A program made the translations under genes and the position numbers. DNA of 64,000 nt, from positions 682,001-746,000 of the forward strand of contig CAVOGG010000004.1 in NCBI GenBank assembly GCA_963695175.1. Reading direction: 5' to 3'. Positions 31,504-39,759 of the stretch are shown piece after piece; position 1 is the first letter of the stretch, and each line of letters opens with the position of its first letter. Under the pieces are notes generated by a model. The model did not search any database. It worked only from the letters and a program-made list of their open reading frames with translations, and was not told the DNA's origin. Source of the DNA: Fodinibacter sp963695175 (GTDB taxonomy: Bacteria; Actinomycetota; Actinomycetes; Actinomycetales; Dermatophilaceae).

Positions 31504-32640
31504 TCAGCGCAGCATCTCGGCCACCGCGAGCGACGCCGACGACGGGCAGCCCTTGGTGAAGCCGTAGAACGGCCCGAAGTCGCGCGTCGACGCGAACCCG
31601 GTGATGAACAGTCCCGGCACCGACGTCTCGAAGCCCTCGCTGAGCCGCGGGAAGCCGTCGGTGACGGCGAGGGTGTCGAGCACCGGTTCGAGGTAGGGCA
31701 CCCGAGCGATGTCGGCGCGGTACCCCGACGCGAACACGACGAAGTCGGCGGTCAGGCGGGACCCGTCGGTGAGGCCCAGCACGGTCGCCTCGTCGCCCTC
31801 CTCGACGTCGACGACCTCGCACGACGCGTGCACCGTGACGACGTCGGGCCGCAGCCGCGGCGTCAGCCAGGGCTCCAGGGTGAGCCGCCCGACCTGCCAG
31901 AACTCCAGCGCGATGGCGCGCTGCTCGTCTGCCGACAGCGAGCGCCACCAGCCCCGCTGGGCGAGGGTCTGCTCGACGTAGGGGTTCACGAACTCCCAGC
32001 TGACCCGCTCGAAGGCCGGGGCGGGGTGCCGGTGCACGACGTCGACCGAGGCGGCGCCGTGGTCGCAGAGCAGCGCCGACCACTCGTACGCGCTCTGCCG
32101 GCCGCCGACGACGACCACCCGGGCGCCGGCGAGCGCGTCGAAGTCGACGAGGTCGCAGGTGTGCGCCCGCCGGTGCTCGGGCACTCCCTCGTGCCAGGCC
32201 GGGAGGGCGACGAAGTGCCGGATGCCGGGAGCGGCCAGCACCTTCTCCGCCGTGATCGTCGTGCCGTCCTCCATCGTGGCGGCGAAGGCGCCGGCGCCGT
32301 CGGCCTCCAGGGTGTCGACGAGGCGCTCGTCGACGTCGAAACCCTTCTGCTCGCGGAACCAGTCGGTGTGGTCGAGGAAGACCCCGATCGGCACCGGGTC
32401 GTTCTCGGCACGGCTCAGCCCCCGGTCCTCGAAGAAGGCCGCGAAGGTGTGCTCACCGGCGGTGTCGAGGTGCCAGTCCGGCCCCGACCGCAGGTACATG
32501 TCGGCCGGCATCTGCTCGCGCCAGAAGCTCATCGGCAGGCCGACGACCCGGGTGTCGATGCCGTGGTCGCGGGCGCAGGAGGCGGCGGAGTAGGCGTAGG
32601 GACCGGCGCCGATGACGAGCAGGTCCGTGCGCTCTGCCAT
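31504..32640 (-). CDS. NAD(P)-binding flavoprotein monooxygenase-like protein
   Basis: The 378-residue protein starts MAERTDLLVIGAGPYAYSAA, a dinucleotide-binding GxGxxA/S motif. It continues with MSFWREQMPADMYLRSGPDW, typical of the NAD(P)/FAD-dependent oxidoreductases near lysine N6-hydroxylases, and a second nucleotide site VVVVGGRQSAYEWSALLCDH. The ATG-like motif FVVFASGYRADIARVPYLEP is near the C-terminus. It probably oxidises or reduces a small substrate; no siderophore genes are near. GGAGGG lies before the ATG at 32640. Confidence 0.85.
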   Translation of the reverse strand: MAERTDLLVIGAGPYAYSAASCARDHGIDTRVVGLPMSFWREQMPADMYLRSGPDWHLDTAGEHTFAAFFEDRGLSRAENDPVPIGVFLDHTDWFREQKGFDVDERLVDTLEADGAGAFAATMEDGTTITAEKVLAAPGIRHFVALPAWHEGVPEHRRAHTCDLVDFDALAGARVVVVGGRQSAYEWSALLCDHGAASVDVVHRHPAPAFERVSWEFVNPYVEQTLAQRGWWRSLSADEQRAIALEFWQVGRLTLEPWLTPRLRPDVVTVHASCEVVDVEEGDEATVLGLTDGSRLTADFVVFASGYRADIARVPYLEPVLDTLAVTDGFPRLSEGFETSVPGLFITGFASTRDFGPFYGFTKGCPSSASLAVAEMLR

Positions 32641-32743
32641 GGCACCCTCCCGTCGTCGTCGCTGCCGTGATGCTCTCGCGAGGCCGTGCGGGGCGCAAGG
32701 CTCCCCGGGCACCCGCGCTCGCGGTTCGGGCAGACTGCGGCAC

Positions 32744-33082
32744 GTGGACGACGTCGTCGTGGAGAAGGTGCTTCGGGCCGTGGAGCAGGTGCCGCGCAGC
32801 CGGGTCGTGTCGTACGGCGACATCGCGGCGCTCGTCGGCATCGGGCCGCGCCAGGTCGGCGCAGTCATGAGCGCCTACGGGTCGAACGTCACCTGGTGGC
32901 GGGTGTGCAACTCCTACGGTGACCTGCCGGTGCCGCTGATGGACGAGGTGCGTGAGCGGTGGGCCGCCGAGGGGATCCTGCTCAAGCCCAACGGCCGCGG
33001 ATGCCGGATCGCCGAGTACCGCGCCGACCTCGCCGCGCTCTCGGCGGACTACGAACGAGCCACGGTGGACCTTCTCGGGTGA
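32744..33082 (+). CDS. Alkyltransferase-like protein (MGMT/Ada DNA-binding fold lacking the acceptor Cys)
   Basis: The 112-residue protein has the MGMT DNA-binding fold (VEKVLRAVEQVPRSRVVSYG, DIAALVG then RQVGAVMSAYGSNVTWWRVC). The alkyl-acceptor motif PCHRV is replaced by TWWRV, so Trp stands where the Cys should be. This is the mark of ATL proteins, which bind O6-alkylguanine and hand it to nucleotide excision repair. Residues LLKPNGRGCRIAEYRADL complete the fold. The GTG at 32744 has no clear binding site and may be leaderless. Confidence 0.85.
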   Translation: MDDVVVEKVLRAVEQVPRSRVVSYGDIAALVGIGPRQVGAVMSAYGSNVTWWRVCNSYGDLPVPLMDEVRERWAAEGILLKPNGRGCRIAEYRADLAALSADYERATVDLLG

Positions 33083-33091
33083 GACTGGGGG

Positions 33092-34357
33092 ATGAGGTCC
33101 CGGTGCGCCGCCCCACTCGCCGCGCTCGCGCTGATCGCCGCTGCAAGCCTCGGCGCCTGCTCGGGCGACGACTCGGTCGGTGAGGTGCCGGGAGACGCGA
33201 CGGCGACGGGCACGGCATCCGGTGGCACGGCATCCGCGACCGAGGAGCCGACCCCGAGCCCGGCGCCACGGAACACCGCCGTGCCGGGCCTGGCCGTCGA
33301 GGTGGTGACCGATGGGCTCGAGCACGGCTGGGACATCGGGTTCCTGCCTGACGGGCACGTGCTGGTGACCGAGCGGCCGGGGCGGATCTCGCTGGTGTCG
33401 GGGGTGCGACCGGGCGCGAAACGCACCACCGTGCGGGCCGACCTCAGTGACCTGTTCGTGCAGAGCGAGGGCGGCCTGATGGGGATGGTCGTGCACCCGG
33501 ACTTCGCGACATCGCGGGAGTTCACGACCTGCCAGACCCACCAGGTGAACGGCGACCCGAAGGACATCCGGCTGGTCACCTGGCGGCTCTCACCGGACGA
33601 GCGCTCCGCGGAGCGCGTGAAGACCCTGCTCAGCGGGCTGCCCATCTCGACCGGGCGGCACTCGGGGTGCCGCCCGGAGATCGCCGCCGACGGGGCGCTG
33701 CTCGTGGGCACCGGCGACACGGCGCAGGGGAACGTCTCGCAGGACAAGACGATCCTGGGTGGGAAGGTGCTGCGCCTCGACCTGAAGTCCGGGGATCCGC
33801 TGCCGGACAACCCTTTCGCCTCCGCGTCCAACCGGCGGGAGCGCTACGTGCTCAGCTACGGGCACCGGAACGTGCAGGGCGTGGCGGTGCAACCGGGCAC
33901 CGGGGTGGTCTACACGGCCGAGCACGGCCCGACCTTCAACGACGAGGTGAACCGCATCCGGGCCGGGGCCAACTACGGCTGGGACCCCTCGCAGGGTGGC
34001 ACGGTCGGCGGCTACGACGAGAGCGTGCCGATGACCGACCGGGCGCGCTTCCCGGACGCGGTTCCGGCGATCTGGCAGTCGGGGCGGACGACGCAGGCGG
34101 TGTGCGCCGCGGAGTTCCTCGAGGGGTCGCAGTGGGCCGGGCTCGAAGGCGCCCTGGTCGTCACGGCGCTCAAGGGCGCCAAGCTGCTGCTGCTGACCCT
34201 GAAGCCGGACGGCACCCTGGCGAAGGTGGCCGTGCCGAAGGCGACCAACGGGCCGTACGGGCGGTTGCGTGCGGCGCGGATGGGGCCGGACGGCGCCCTG
34301 TACGTGACGACGACCAACGGGGACGACGACAAGCTCCTCCGCATCAGCCCCAGGTAG
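33092..34357 (+). CDS. PQQ-dependent sugar dehydrogenase-like lipoprotein
   Basis: The 421-residue protein has a lipoprotein signal (LIAAASLGAC, lipobox Cys about residue 23) and a Ser/Thr/Pro linker. A six-bladed propeller domain follows: GLEHGWDIGFLPDGHVLVTE, GGLMGMVVHPDF and YVLSYGHRNVQGVAVQPGTG, with VYTAEHGPTFNDEVNRIRAG. These match the glucose/sorbosone dehydrogenase family, where His and Arg residues bind PQQ and calcium. It would oxidise aldose sugars outside the membrane. No PQQ synthesis genes are in the window, so the cofactor is uncertain. Confidence 0.9.
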   Translation: MRSRCAAPLAALALIAAASLGACSGDDSVGEVPGDATATGTASGGTASATEEPTPSPAPRNTAVPGLAVEVVTDGLEHGWDIGFLPDGHVLVTERPGRISLVSGVRPGAKRTTVRADLSDLFVQSEGGLMGMVVHPDFATSREFTTCQTHQVNGDPKDIRLVTWRLSPDERSAERVKTLLSGLPISTGRHSGCRPEIAADGALLVGTGDTAQGNVSQDKTILGGKVLRLDLKSGDPLPDNPFASASNRRERYVLSYGHRNVQGVAVQPGTGVVYTAEHGPTFNDEVNRIRAGANYGWDPSQGGTVGGYDESVPMTDRARFPDAVPAIWQSGRTTQAVCAAEFLEGSQWAGLEGALVVTALKGAKLLLLTLKPDGTLAKVAVPKATNGPYGRLRAARMGPDGALYVTTTNGDDDKLLRISPR

Positions 34358-34402
34358 AACCCCATTCGCGTTTCCTGCTCACTCGACCGAGGGGGTGGTC
34401 GC

Positions 34403-35020
34403 TCAGGTGGCCTCGACGATGGTGGTGACGACGTCGGTCACCGAGGGACGGCGCGGCGTGGAGGAGAACCCGAACCTGCAGGCCGGGTCCACCGGGGCCA
34501 GGTCACCGAGCGGCATGCCGTCGAGGGCGCCGGCCAGCCGGGTCACCCCTCGCAGGTCGGTCGCCCCGTAGAACTCCCGTCGCCCGGCGCGGGCCGTCCC
34601 ACGGGTGCGGACCCCGCGCATGGCCACCCGGGCGACCGGGTCGGCAAGGGTCGCGAACGCCGGGCTCGCTGCCACGCCGCGAGGCACGAGCCGCAGGAGG
34701 TGACCCACCGGCATCCGACCATCGACGTCGAGGCGCATCGAGAGCGATGGCGAGTCGACCACCCACCGCGACCCTTCGACCCCACCGACGGCAACCGAGA
34801 ACGGCTCGACCCGGGTCTCGTCGAACACGTAGGTGCTGGCGACCAGGTCGCGCACCTGCTGCGTCGGGGCCAGCAGGATGCGGTGCCCGTCGGCGCGCTC
34901 GACCATCGCGTCGGCGAACGGCCCGAACGGGCCCTCGTGCCACCACCCGACGACGACCCGCACGCCGCTGGTGGAACCCACCCCGGCGATCCGGCCCCGA
35001 AACCGCTGCCGCGTTCCCAC
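34403..35020 (-). CDS. Conserved hypothetical protein
   Basis: From the GTG at 35020 (preceded by GATGGGGC) the product has 205 residues and begins VGTRQRFRGRIAGVGSTSGV. WWHEGPFGPFADAMVERADG, ILLAPTQQVRDLVASTYVFD and RREFYGATDLRGVTRLAGAL are the best-conserved-looking blocks. It has no signal peptide or membrane helix. Similar proteins occur in actinobacteria without assigned function, as far as I can recall. It is divergent from the MFS gene with a 29-base gap, so its promoter must overlap that gene's. Confidence 0.7.
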   Translation of the reverse strand: MGTRQRFRGRIAGVGSTSGVRVVVGWWHEGPFGPFADAMVERADGHRILLAPTQQVRDLVASTYVFDETRVEPFSVAVGGVEGSRWVVDSPSLSMRLDVDGRMPVGHLLRLVPRGVAASPAFATLADPVARVAMRGVRTRGTARAGRREFYGATDLRGVTRLAGALDGMPLGDLAPVDPACRFGFSSTPRRPSVTDVVTTIVEAT

Positions 35021-35037
35021 CGCCCCATCATCCCCAC

Positions 35038-35043
35038 TAGGGT
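35038..35043 (+). promoter_or_regulatory. -10-like hexamer of a leaderless MFS transcript
   Basis: TAGGGT lies six bases before the ATG at 35050, so the transcript should begin at or next to the start codon. There is no ribosome binding site in this gap. It is the third example of TAGGNT at this distance in the window. Confidence 0.4.
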
Positions 35044-35049
35044 CCGGGC

Positions 35050-36408
35050 ATGGCAGCGGCCCCCACCCCAGGTTCGACACCGGGGTCGAGCACCGGACCC
35101 GCCACCGGCCTCACCCCGGCCGCCAGGCGCGGCTACGGGCTCGGCTCGGTGGCGACCGGCTCCTTCGGCACCGTCCCGGGCCTCCTGCTCCTGCCCTACC
35201 TGACCGACCGGCTCGGCGTGACCGCCGGCGTCGCGGGCCTGGTCGTGTTCCTGCCCAAGGCCTGGGACGTCATCCTCAACCCGATCGCGGGCAGGATCAG
35301 CGACCGCTCGACCAACCCCGGCGGGCGCCGGCGTCCGTTCCTCATCCGCTCGGGCACCCTGCTGTCCCTCGCGTTCGTGCTGCTCTTCGCCGGGCCGACC
35401 TCCCCGACGGGCCTGGCCACCACGTGGGTCGTCGTCCTGTTCATCGCCTGCGCCACGGCCTACGCGTTCTTCCAGGTTCCGTACGTCGCGATGCCCGCCG
35501 AGATGACCGACGACTACGACGAACGCACCCGGCTGATGACCTGGCGGGTGGCGATCCTCGCGCTGACGATCCTGGTCAGCGGCGGTCTGTCACCGGTCAT
35601 CCGCAACCAGCTCGGCCTCGAGTGGGGCTACCGCGGCGTGGGCCTGTTCGTCGGCAGCCTGATCCTCATCGGCACGGTCGGCGCGTGGTGGGGCACCCGC
35701 AACACCCAGATGAGCAACGCCGCGACCGCGGGCGGCAGCCTTGCCGACCAGCTGAAGGTGGTGGCGGCATCCCGCGAGTTCCGCACGCTGCTCACCGTGT
35801 TCGTGCTGCAGGCCCTCGCCACCGGGGCGATGCTGGCCGGCGTCGACTACGTCGCCCGCGTGCTGCTCGGGTCGTCGGGCGCCTCGACGATCCTGTTCGT
35901 CTGCTTCGTCGCACCGGCCCTGCTCGTGACCCCGCTGTGGCAGCGGGTCGGCGAGGCCCGCGACAAGCGCACCGGCTACATCTGGGGCTCGCTGCTGCTC
36001 GCCGGCGGGGCGCTGGCCACCCTGCTCACCGTGCGGGTCGGCGTCGCCGCTACGGCCGCGAGTGTCGCGGTGGTGGGCGTCGGCTACGCGGCCTGCCAGA
36101 TGTTCCCGCTCGCCATGCTCCCCGACGTCGCGGCCGCCGACACCGCCCGCACCGGCGAGAGCCGCGCCGGCACCTACACCGGGGTGTGGACCGCGGGGGA
36201 GACACTCGGCCTCGCCCTCGGCCCGCTCCTGTATGCCGGGGTGCTCGCCATGGGCGGCTACGTCTCGTCGACCGACTCCTCCGCCACCCAGCCGGCCTCG
36301 GCGCACACCGCCATCACCCTGGGCTTCACCATCGTCCCGGCCGCGCTCGTCGCGGTCTCCCTGCTGGTCCTTCGCAGGTACCGGCTCGACCAGGAGGTGT
36401 CCCGGTGA
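35050..36408 (+). CDS. MFS transporter of the glycoside-pentoside-hexuronide (MelB-like) type
   Basis: The 452-residue protein has 12 predicted helices. The family signature is KAWDVILNPIAGRISDRSTN with the RRRPF loop that follows (GGRRRPFLIRSG), and PYVAMPAEMTDDYDERTRLM comes after the fourth helix. This is the pattern of MelB/LacS sugar symporters. It is coupled by a GTGA overlap to a PLP decarboxylase, so the substrate may be an amino compound or its derivative rather than a sugar. Confidence 0.88.
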   Translation: MAAAPTPGSTPGSSTGPATGLTPAARRGYGLGSVATGSFGTVPGLLLLPYLTDRLGVTAGVAGLVVFLPKAWDVILNPIAGRISDRSTNPGGRRRPFLIRSGTLLSLAFVLLFAGPTSPTGLATTWVVVLFIACATAYAFFQVPYVAMPAEMTDDYDERTRLMTWRVAILALTILVSGGLSPVIRNQLGLEWGYRGVGLFVGSLILIGTVGAWWGTRNTQMSNAATAGGSLADQLKVVAASREFRTLLTVFVLQALATGAMLAGVDYVARVLLGSSGASTILFVCFVAPALLVTPLWQRVGEARDKRTGYIWGSLLLAGGALATLLTVRVGVAATAASVAVVGVGYAACQMFPLAMLPDVAAADTARTGESRAGTYTGVWTAGETLGLALGPLLYAGVLAMGGYVSSTDSSATQPASAHTAITLGFTIVPAALVAVSLLVLRRYRLDQEVSR

Positions 36409-37841
36409 CCCCACCGACGACCACACCGACCACCGACGACGTCCTCGCGACCCTGCGGATGCTGCAGGCGATGGACCTGCCCGCGCACGGCGGCCGCACG
36501 CTGGCCTACGTCTACGACTCCGGGCTGGCCGATGCGGATGCCGTGGGGCTGGAGGCGCTCGCGATGTTCGCCTCGTCGAACGGTCTCGACCCCACCGCCT
36601 TTCCCTCGCTGCTGCGGATGGAGAACGACCTCGTCGCCCTCACCGGCGGTCTCCTCGACGCGCCGGACGGGTATGCCGGGTCGGTCACCTCCGGGGGCAC
36701 CGAGTCGATCCTGCTCGCCGTGCTCGCCGCCCGACATGGCTCCGGGACGACCGACCCGAGCATGGTCATCCCGGCCTCGGCGCATGCGGCGTTCCACAAG
36801 GCGGCCGAGTTCCTGGGGGTGCGCGCCGTGCTCGTCGACGTCGACCCCGTCACCCTGCGCGCCGACCCCACCGCGATGGCCGCGGCGATCGACGACACGA
36901 CCGTGCTCGTCGTCGCCTCGGCCCCGTCCTACGCGCACGGCGTGGTCGACCCGGTCACCGAGATCGCCGCCCTGGCCGCCGAGCGCGGTATCCGCTGCCA
37001 CGTCGACGCCTGCATCGGCGGGTGGGTGCTGCCGCACCTCGACGGCACCGCCCCCTGGACCTTCGCGGTCGACGGCGTCACCAGCATCAGCGTCGACCTG
37101 CACAAGTACGCCTACACGCCCAAGGGCGTCTCGGTGCTGCTCCACCGCACCCCGGCGCTGCGGCGCGGCCACTTCTTCGCCTCGGCGAACTGGCCGGGCT
37201 ACACGATGCTCAACAGCACGATGCAGTCGACCCGCTCGGGCGGGCCCCTCGCCGCGGCCTGGGCCGTCACCCAACGGATCGGCGTCGAGGGCTATGCACG
37301 GCTGGCCCACGAGGCCCGCGAGGCGACCCTCGCGGTGGCCGACGCGGTCGACGGCATCGATGGCCTGCGGGTGCTCACCCCGCCGGACTCGACCCTGGTC
37401 GCCCTGGTCGCCGACGACTCCTGCGACGTCTTCACCGTCGCCGACGAGATGCTCGAGCGCGGGTGGTTCGTCCAGCCGCAGATGTCGTTCGGTGACGTCC
37501 CGCCGACCCTGCACCTCACCCTCTCGGCGGCCACCGCCCCGTCCGTGCCCGAGCTCGCCGTGGCGCTGCGCGAGTCCGTGGATGCCGCCCGCGCCGCCGG
37601 CCCGGTGGCCATCGACCCGGGTCTCGCCGGTCTCGTGGGCGCGATCGACCCCGCGACCCTCGACGACCAGGGCTTCGCCGGGCTGCTCGCCGCGGCCGGC
37701 CTCGCCGGCAGTGACGGCGCCCTCGCCCTCCCCCGCCGGATGGCCCCGGTCAACGCCCTGCTCGACGCCTGCCCGCCGGCGCTGCGCGAGGCCCTCCTGC
37801 TCGGCGTGCTCGACCGACTGTCGCGCCCCACCCAGACCTGA
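36405..37841 (+). CDS. PLP-dependent decarboxylase/lyase (sphingosine-1-phosphate lyase-like)
   Basis: The 478-residue fold-type I enzyme has GSVTSGGTESILLAVLAARH, the PLP-contacting VVASAPSYAHGVVDP, the Asp in CHVDACIGGWVLPH and Lys234 in SISVDLHKYAYTPKGVSVLL. The GGTES and HVDACIGG blocks match group II decarboxylases related to S1P lyase and glutamate decarboxylase. It starts on the GTG overlapping the MFS stop. A 90-residue helical C-terminal extension follows the enzyme domain. Substrate is unknown. Confidence 0.88.
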   Translation: MTPPTTTPTTDDVLATLRMLQAMDLPAHGGRTLAYVYDSGLADADAVGLEALAMFASSNGLDPTAFPSLLRMENDLVALTGGLLDAPDGYAGSVTSGGTESILLAVLAARHGSGTTDPSMVIPASAHAAFHKAAEFLGVRAVLVDVDPVTLRADPTAMAAAIDDTTVLVVASAPSYAHGVVDPVTEIAALAAERGIRCHVDACIGGWVLPHLDGTAPWTFAVDGVTSISVDLHKYAYTPKGVSVLLHRTPALRRGHFFASANWPGYTMLNSTMQSTRSGGPLAAAWAVTQRIGVEGYARLAHEAREATLAVADAVDGIDGLRVLTPPDSTLVALVADDSCDVFTVADEMLERGWFVQPQMSFGDVPPTLHLTLSAATAPSVPELAVALRESVDAARAAGPVAIDPGLAGLVGAIDPATLDDQGFAGLLAAAGLAGSDGALALPRRMAPVNALLDACPPALREALLLGVLDRLSRPTQT

Positions 37842-37919
37842 GTTGCCCCGACACGCTTGCCCCTCGCCCCGCCGGGGTATTGGCTGGGCGGATCCAGCAC
37901 CGCAGCCGGAAGGACGCCG

Positions 37920-39551
37920 ATGGCCCCCGAGACACCCGACCCCGCCCTGTCGCACACGGTCGGGAGGGACGCGCCGGCGCTGCTGGAGCAGACCATCGGC
38001 GACAACCTCGACGCGACGGTGGTGCGAGTGCCCGACCGCGAGGCCCTCGTCGACCGCGCGAGCGGGGTGCGGATGACGTATGCCGAGCTGGGCGCCGCGG
38101 TCGACCGGCTCGCCCGCGGCCTGGTGGGCGCCGGCATCGGCAAGGGCGACCGGGTCGGCATCTGGGCGCCGAACTGCGCCGAGTGGGTGCTCACCCAGTA
38201 CGCGACGGCGAAGGTCGGCGCCATCCTGGTCAACATCAACCCGGCGTACCGCTCGCACGAGCTGACCTACGTGCTCAACCAGGCCGGCATCCGGATGATC
38301 GTCATCGCGCCGTCGTTCAAGTCGTCCGACTACGTCGCGATGGTCGACGCCGCGCGCGACGACTGCCCCGGGCTGGAACAGGTCATCGTCATCGGCCAGG
38401 ACTCGTGGGACGACCTCATCGCCCGAGCTGACGAGGTGAGCCCCGAGCGGCTGACCATGCTGCAGGCCGACCTCGAGCCCGGCGACCCGATCAACATCCA
38501 GTACACCTCTGGCACAACGGGTTTCCCGAAGGGCGCGACGCTGTCGCACCGCAACATCCTCAACAACGGCTACCTCGTCGGTCAGGGCTGCCGCTACACC
38601 GAACAGGACCGGATCTGCATCCCGGTGCCCTTCTACCACTGCTTCGGCATGGTCATGGGCAACCTCGCGGCCACCACCCACGGCGCCTGCATGGTCATCC
38701 CGGCACCGGGGTTCGACCCGGCGCTGACCCTCGCCGCGGTGGCGGAGGAGCGGTGCACCTCGCTGTACGGCGTGCCGACGATGTTCATCGCCGAGTGGGC
38801 GCTGCCCGACCACGCGTCCTACGACCTGTCCTCGGTGCGCACCGGCATCATGGCCGGCTCGCCGTGCCCGGCGTCGATGATGACCAAGCTCTTCGAGGCC
38901 GGCATCGAGGAGATCACGATCTGCTACGGCATGACCGAGACGTCCCCGGTGTCGACCCAGACCCGCACCGACGACACCTTCGAGCGCAAGGTCGGCACCG
39001 TCGGCGCCGTGCACCCGCACCTCGAGATCAAGGTCGTCGACCCCCTGAGCCGCGAGACCCTCCCGCGTGGGGAGCCCGGCGAGTTCTGCACCAAGGGCTA
39101 CTCGGTGATGCTCGGCTACTGGGAGCAGCCGGAGAAGACCGCCGAGGTGCTCGTCGACGGCTGGATGCACACCGGCGACATCGCGGTCATGGACGCCGAC
39201 GGGTACGTGCAGATCACCGGCCGGATCAAGGACATGGTCATCCGCGGCGGCGAGAACATCTACCCGCGTGAGATCGAGGAGTTCCTCTACACGCACCCCG
39301 ACGTGCTCGACGCCCAGGTGATCGGCGTGCCCGACGACAAGTACGGCGAGGAGCTCTGCGCCTGGGTGCGGATGCGGGACGGCGCCGAGCCGCTCACCGC
39401 CGAGTCGCTGCGCGCCTACGCCGACGGCCGCTTGGCGCACTACAAGATCCCGCGGTACGTGCGGGTGGTGGACGAGTTCCCGATGACGGTCACCGGCAAG
39501 GTGCGCAAGGTCGAGATGCGCGAGGTCACCGTGACCGAGCTGGGCCTCTGA
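37920..39551 (+). CDS. AMP-binding acyl-CoA synthetase (fatty-acyl-CoA ligase type)
   Basis: The 543-residue ligase activates a carboxylic acid as acyl-AMP and transfers it to CoA. The P-loop is IQYTSGTTGFPKGATLSH (about residue 193). ICYGMTETSPVSTQT, GWMHTGDIAVMDADGYVQIT and GRIKDMVIRGGENIYPREIE are the A4, A5 and A8 motifs, and TGKVRK has the catalytic Lys near the C-terminus. GGAAGGA lies before the ATG. The EIEEFLYTHPDV region is typical of medium/long-chain acyl-CoA synthetases such as FadD-like proteins. Confidence 0.93.
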   Translation: MAPETPDPALSHTVGRDAPALLEQTIGDNLDATVVRVPDREALVDRASGVRMTYAELGAAVDRLARGLVGAGIGKGDRVGIWAPNCAEWVLTQYATAKVGAILVNINPAYRSHELTYVLNQAGIRMIVIAPSFKSSDYVAMVDAARDDCPGLEQVIVIGQDSWDDLIARADEVSPERLTMLQADLEPGDPINIQYTSGTTGFPKGATLSHRNILNNGYLVGQGCRYTEQDRICIPVPFYHCFGMVMGNLAATTHGACMVIPAPGFDPALTLAAVAEERCTSLYGVPTMFIAEWALPDHASYDLSSVRTGIMAGSPCPASMMTKLFEAGIEEITICYGMTETSPVSTQTRTDDTFERKVGTVGAVHPHLEIKVVDPLSRETLPRGEPGEFCTKGYSVMLGYWEQPEKTAEVLVDGWMHTGDIAVMDADGYVQITGRIKDMVIRGGENIYPREIEEFLYTHPDVLDAQVIGVPDDKYGEELCAWVRMRDGAEPLTAESLRAYADGRLAHYKIPRYVRVVDEFPMTVTGKVRKVEMREVTVTELGL

Positions 39552-39759
39552 CCTCGCACGACATGGGCCGGGTGGGTGTGAGCGCCGAGCCCGGATGCCG
39601 TGGGCACGAGTGGCGCCCGCCGCCGTGACCCCCTAGGTTTCGCTGCGCCCCGGCCGCCTCCGGAGGGGTCGCGCCTGTCCCGCTCGCAGTGCTCACCGCG
39701 GGGTAGGTTGTGCCGCGAGATCGCCCCTCGGGGACACCATCCGACGACAGGACACCACC

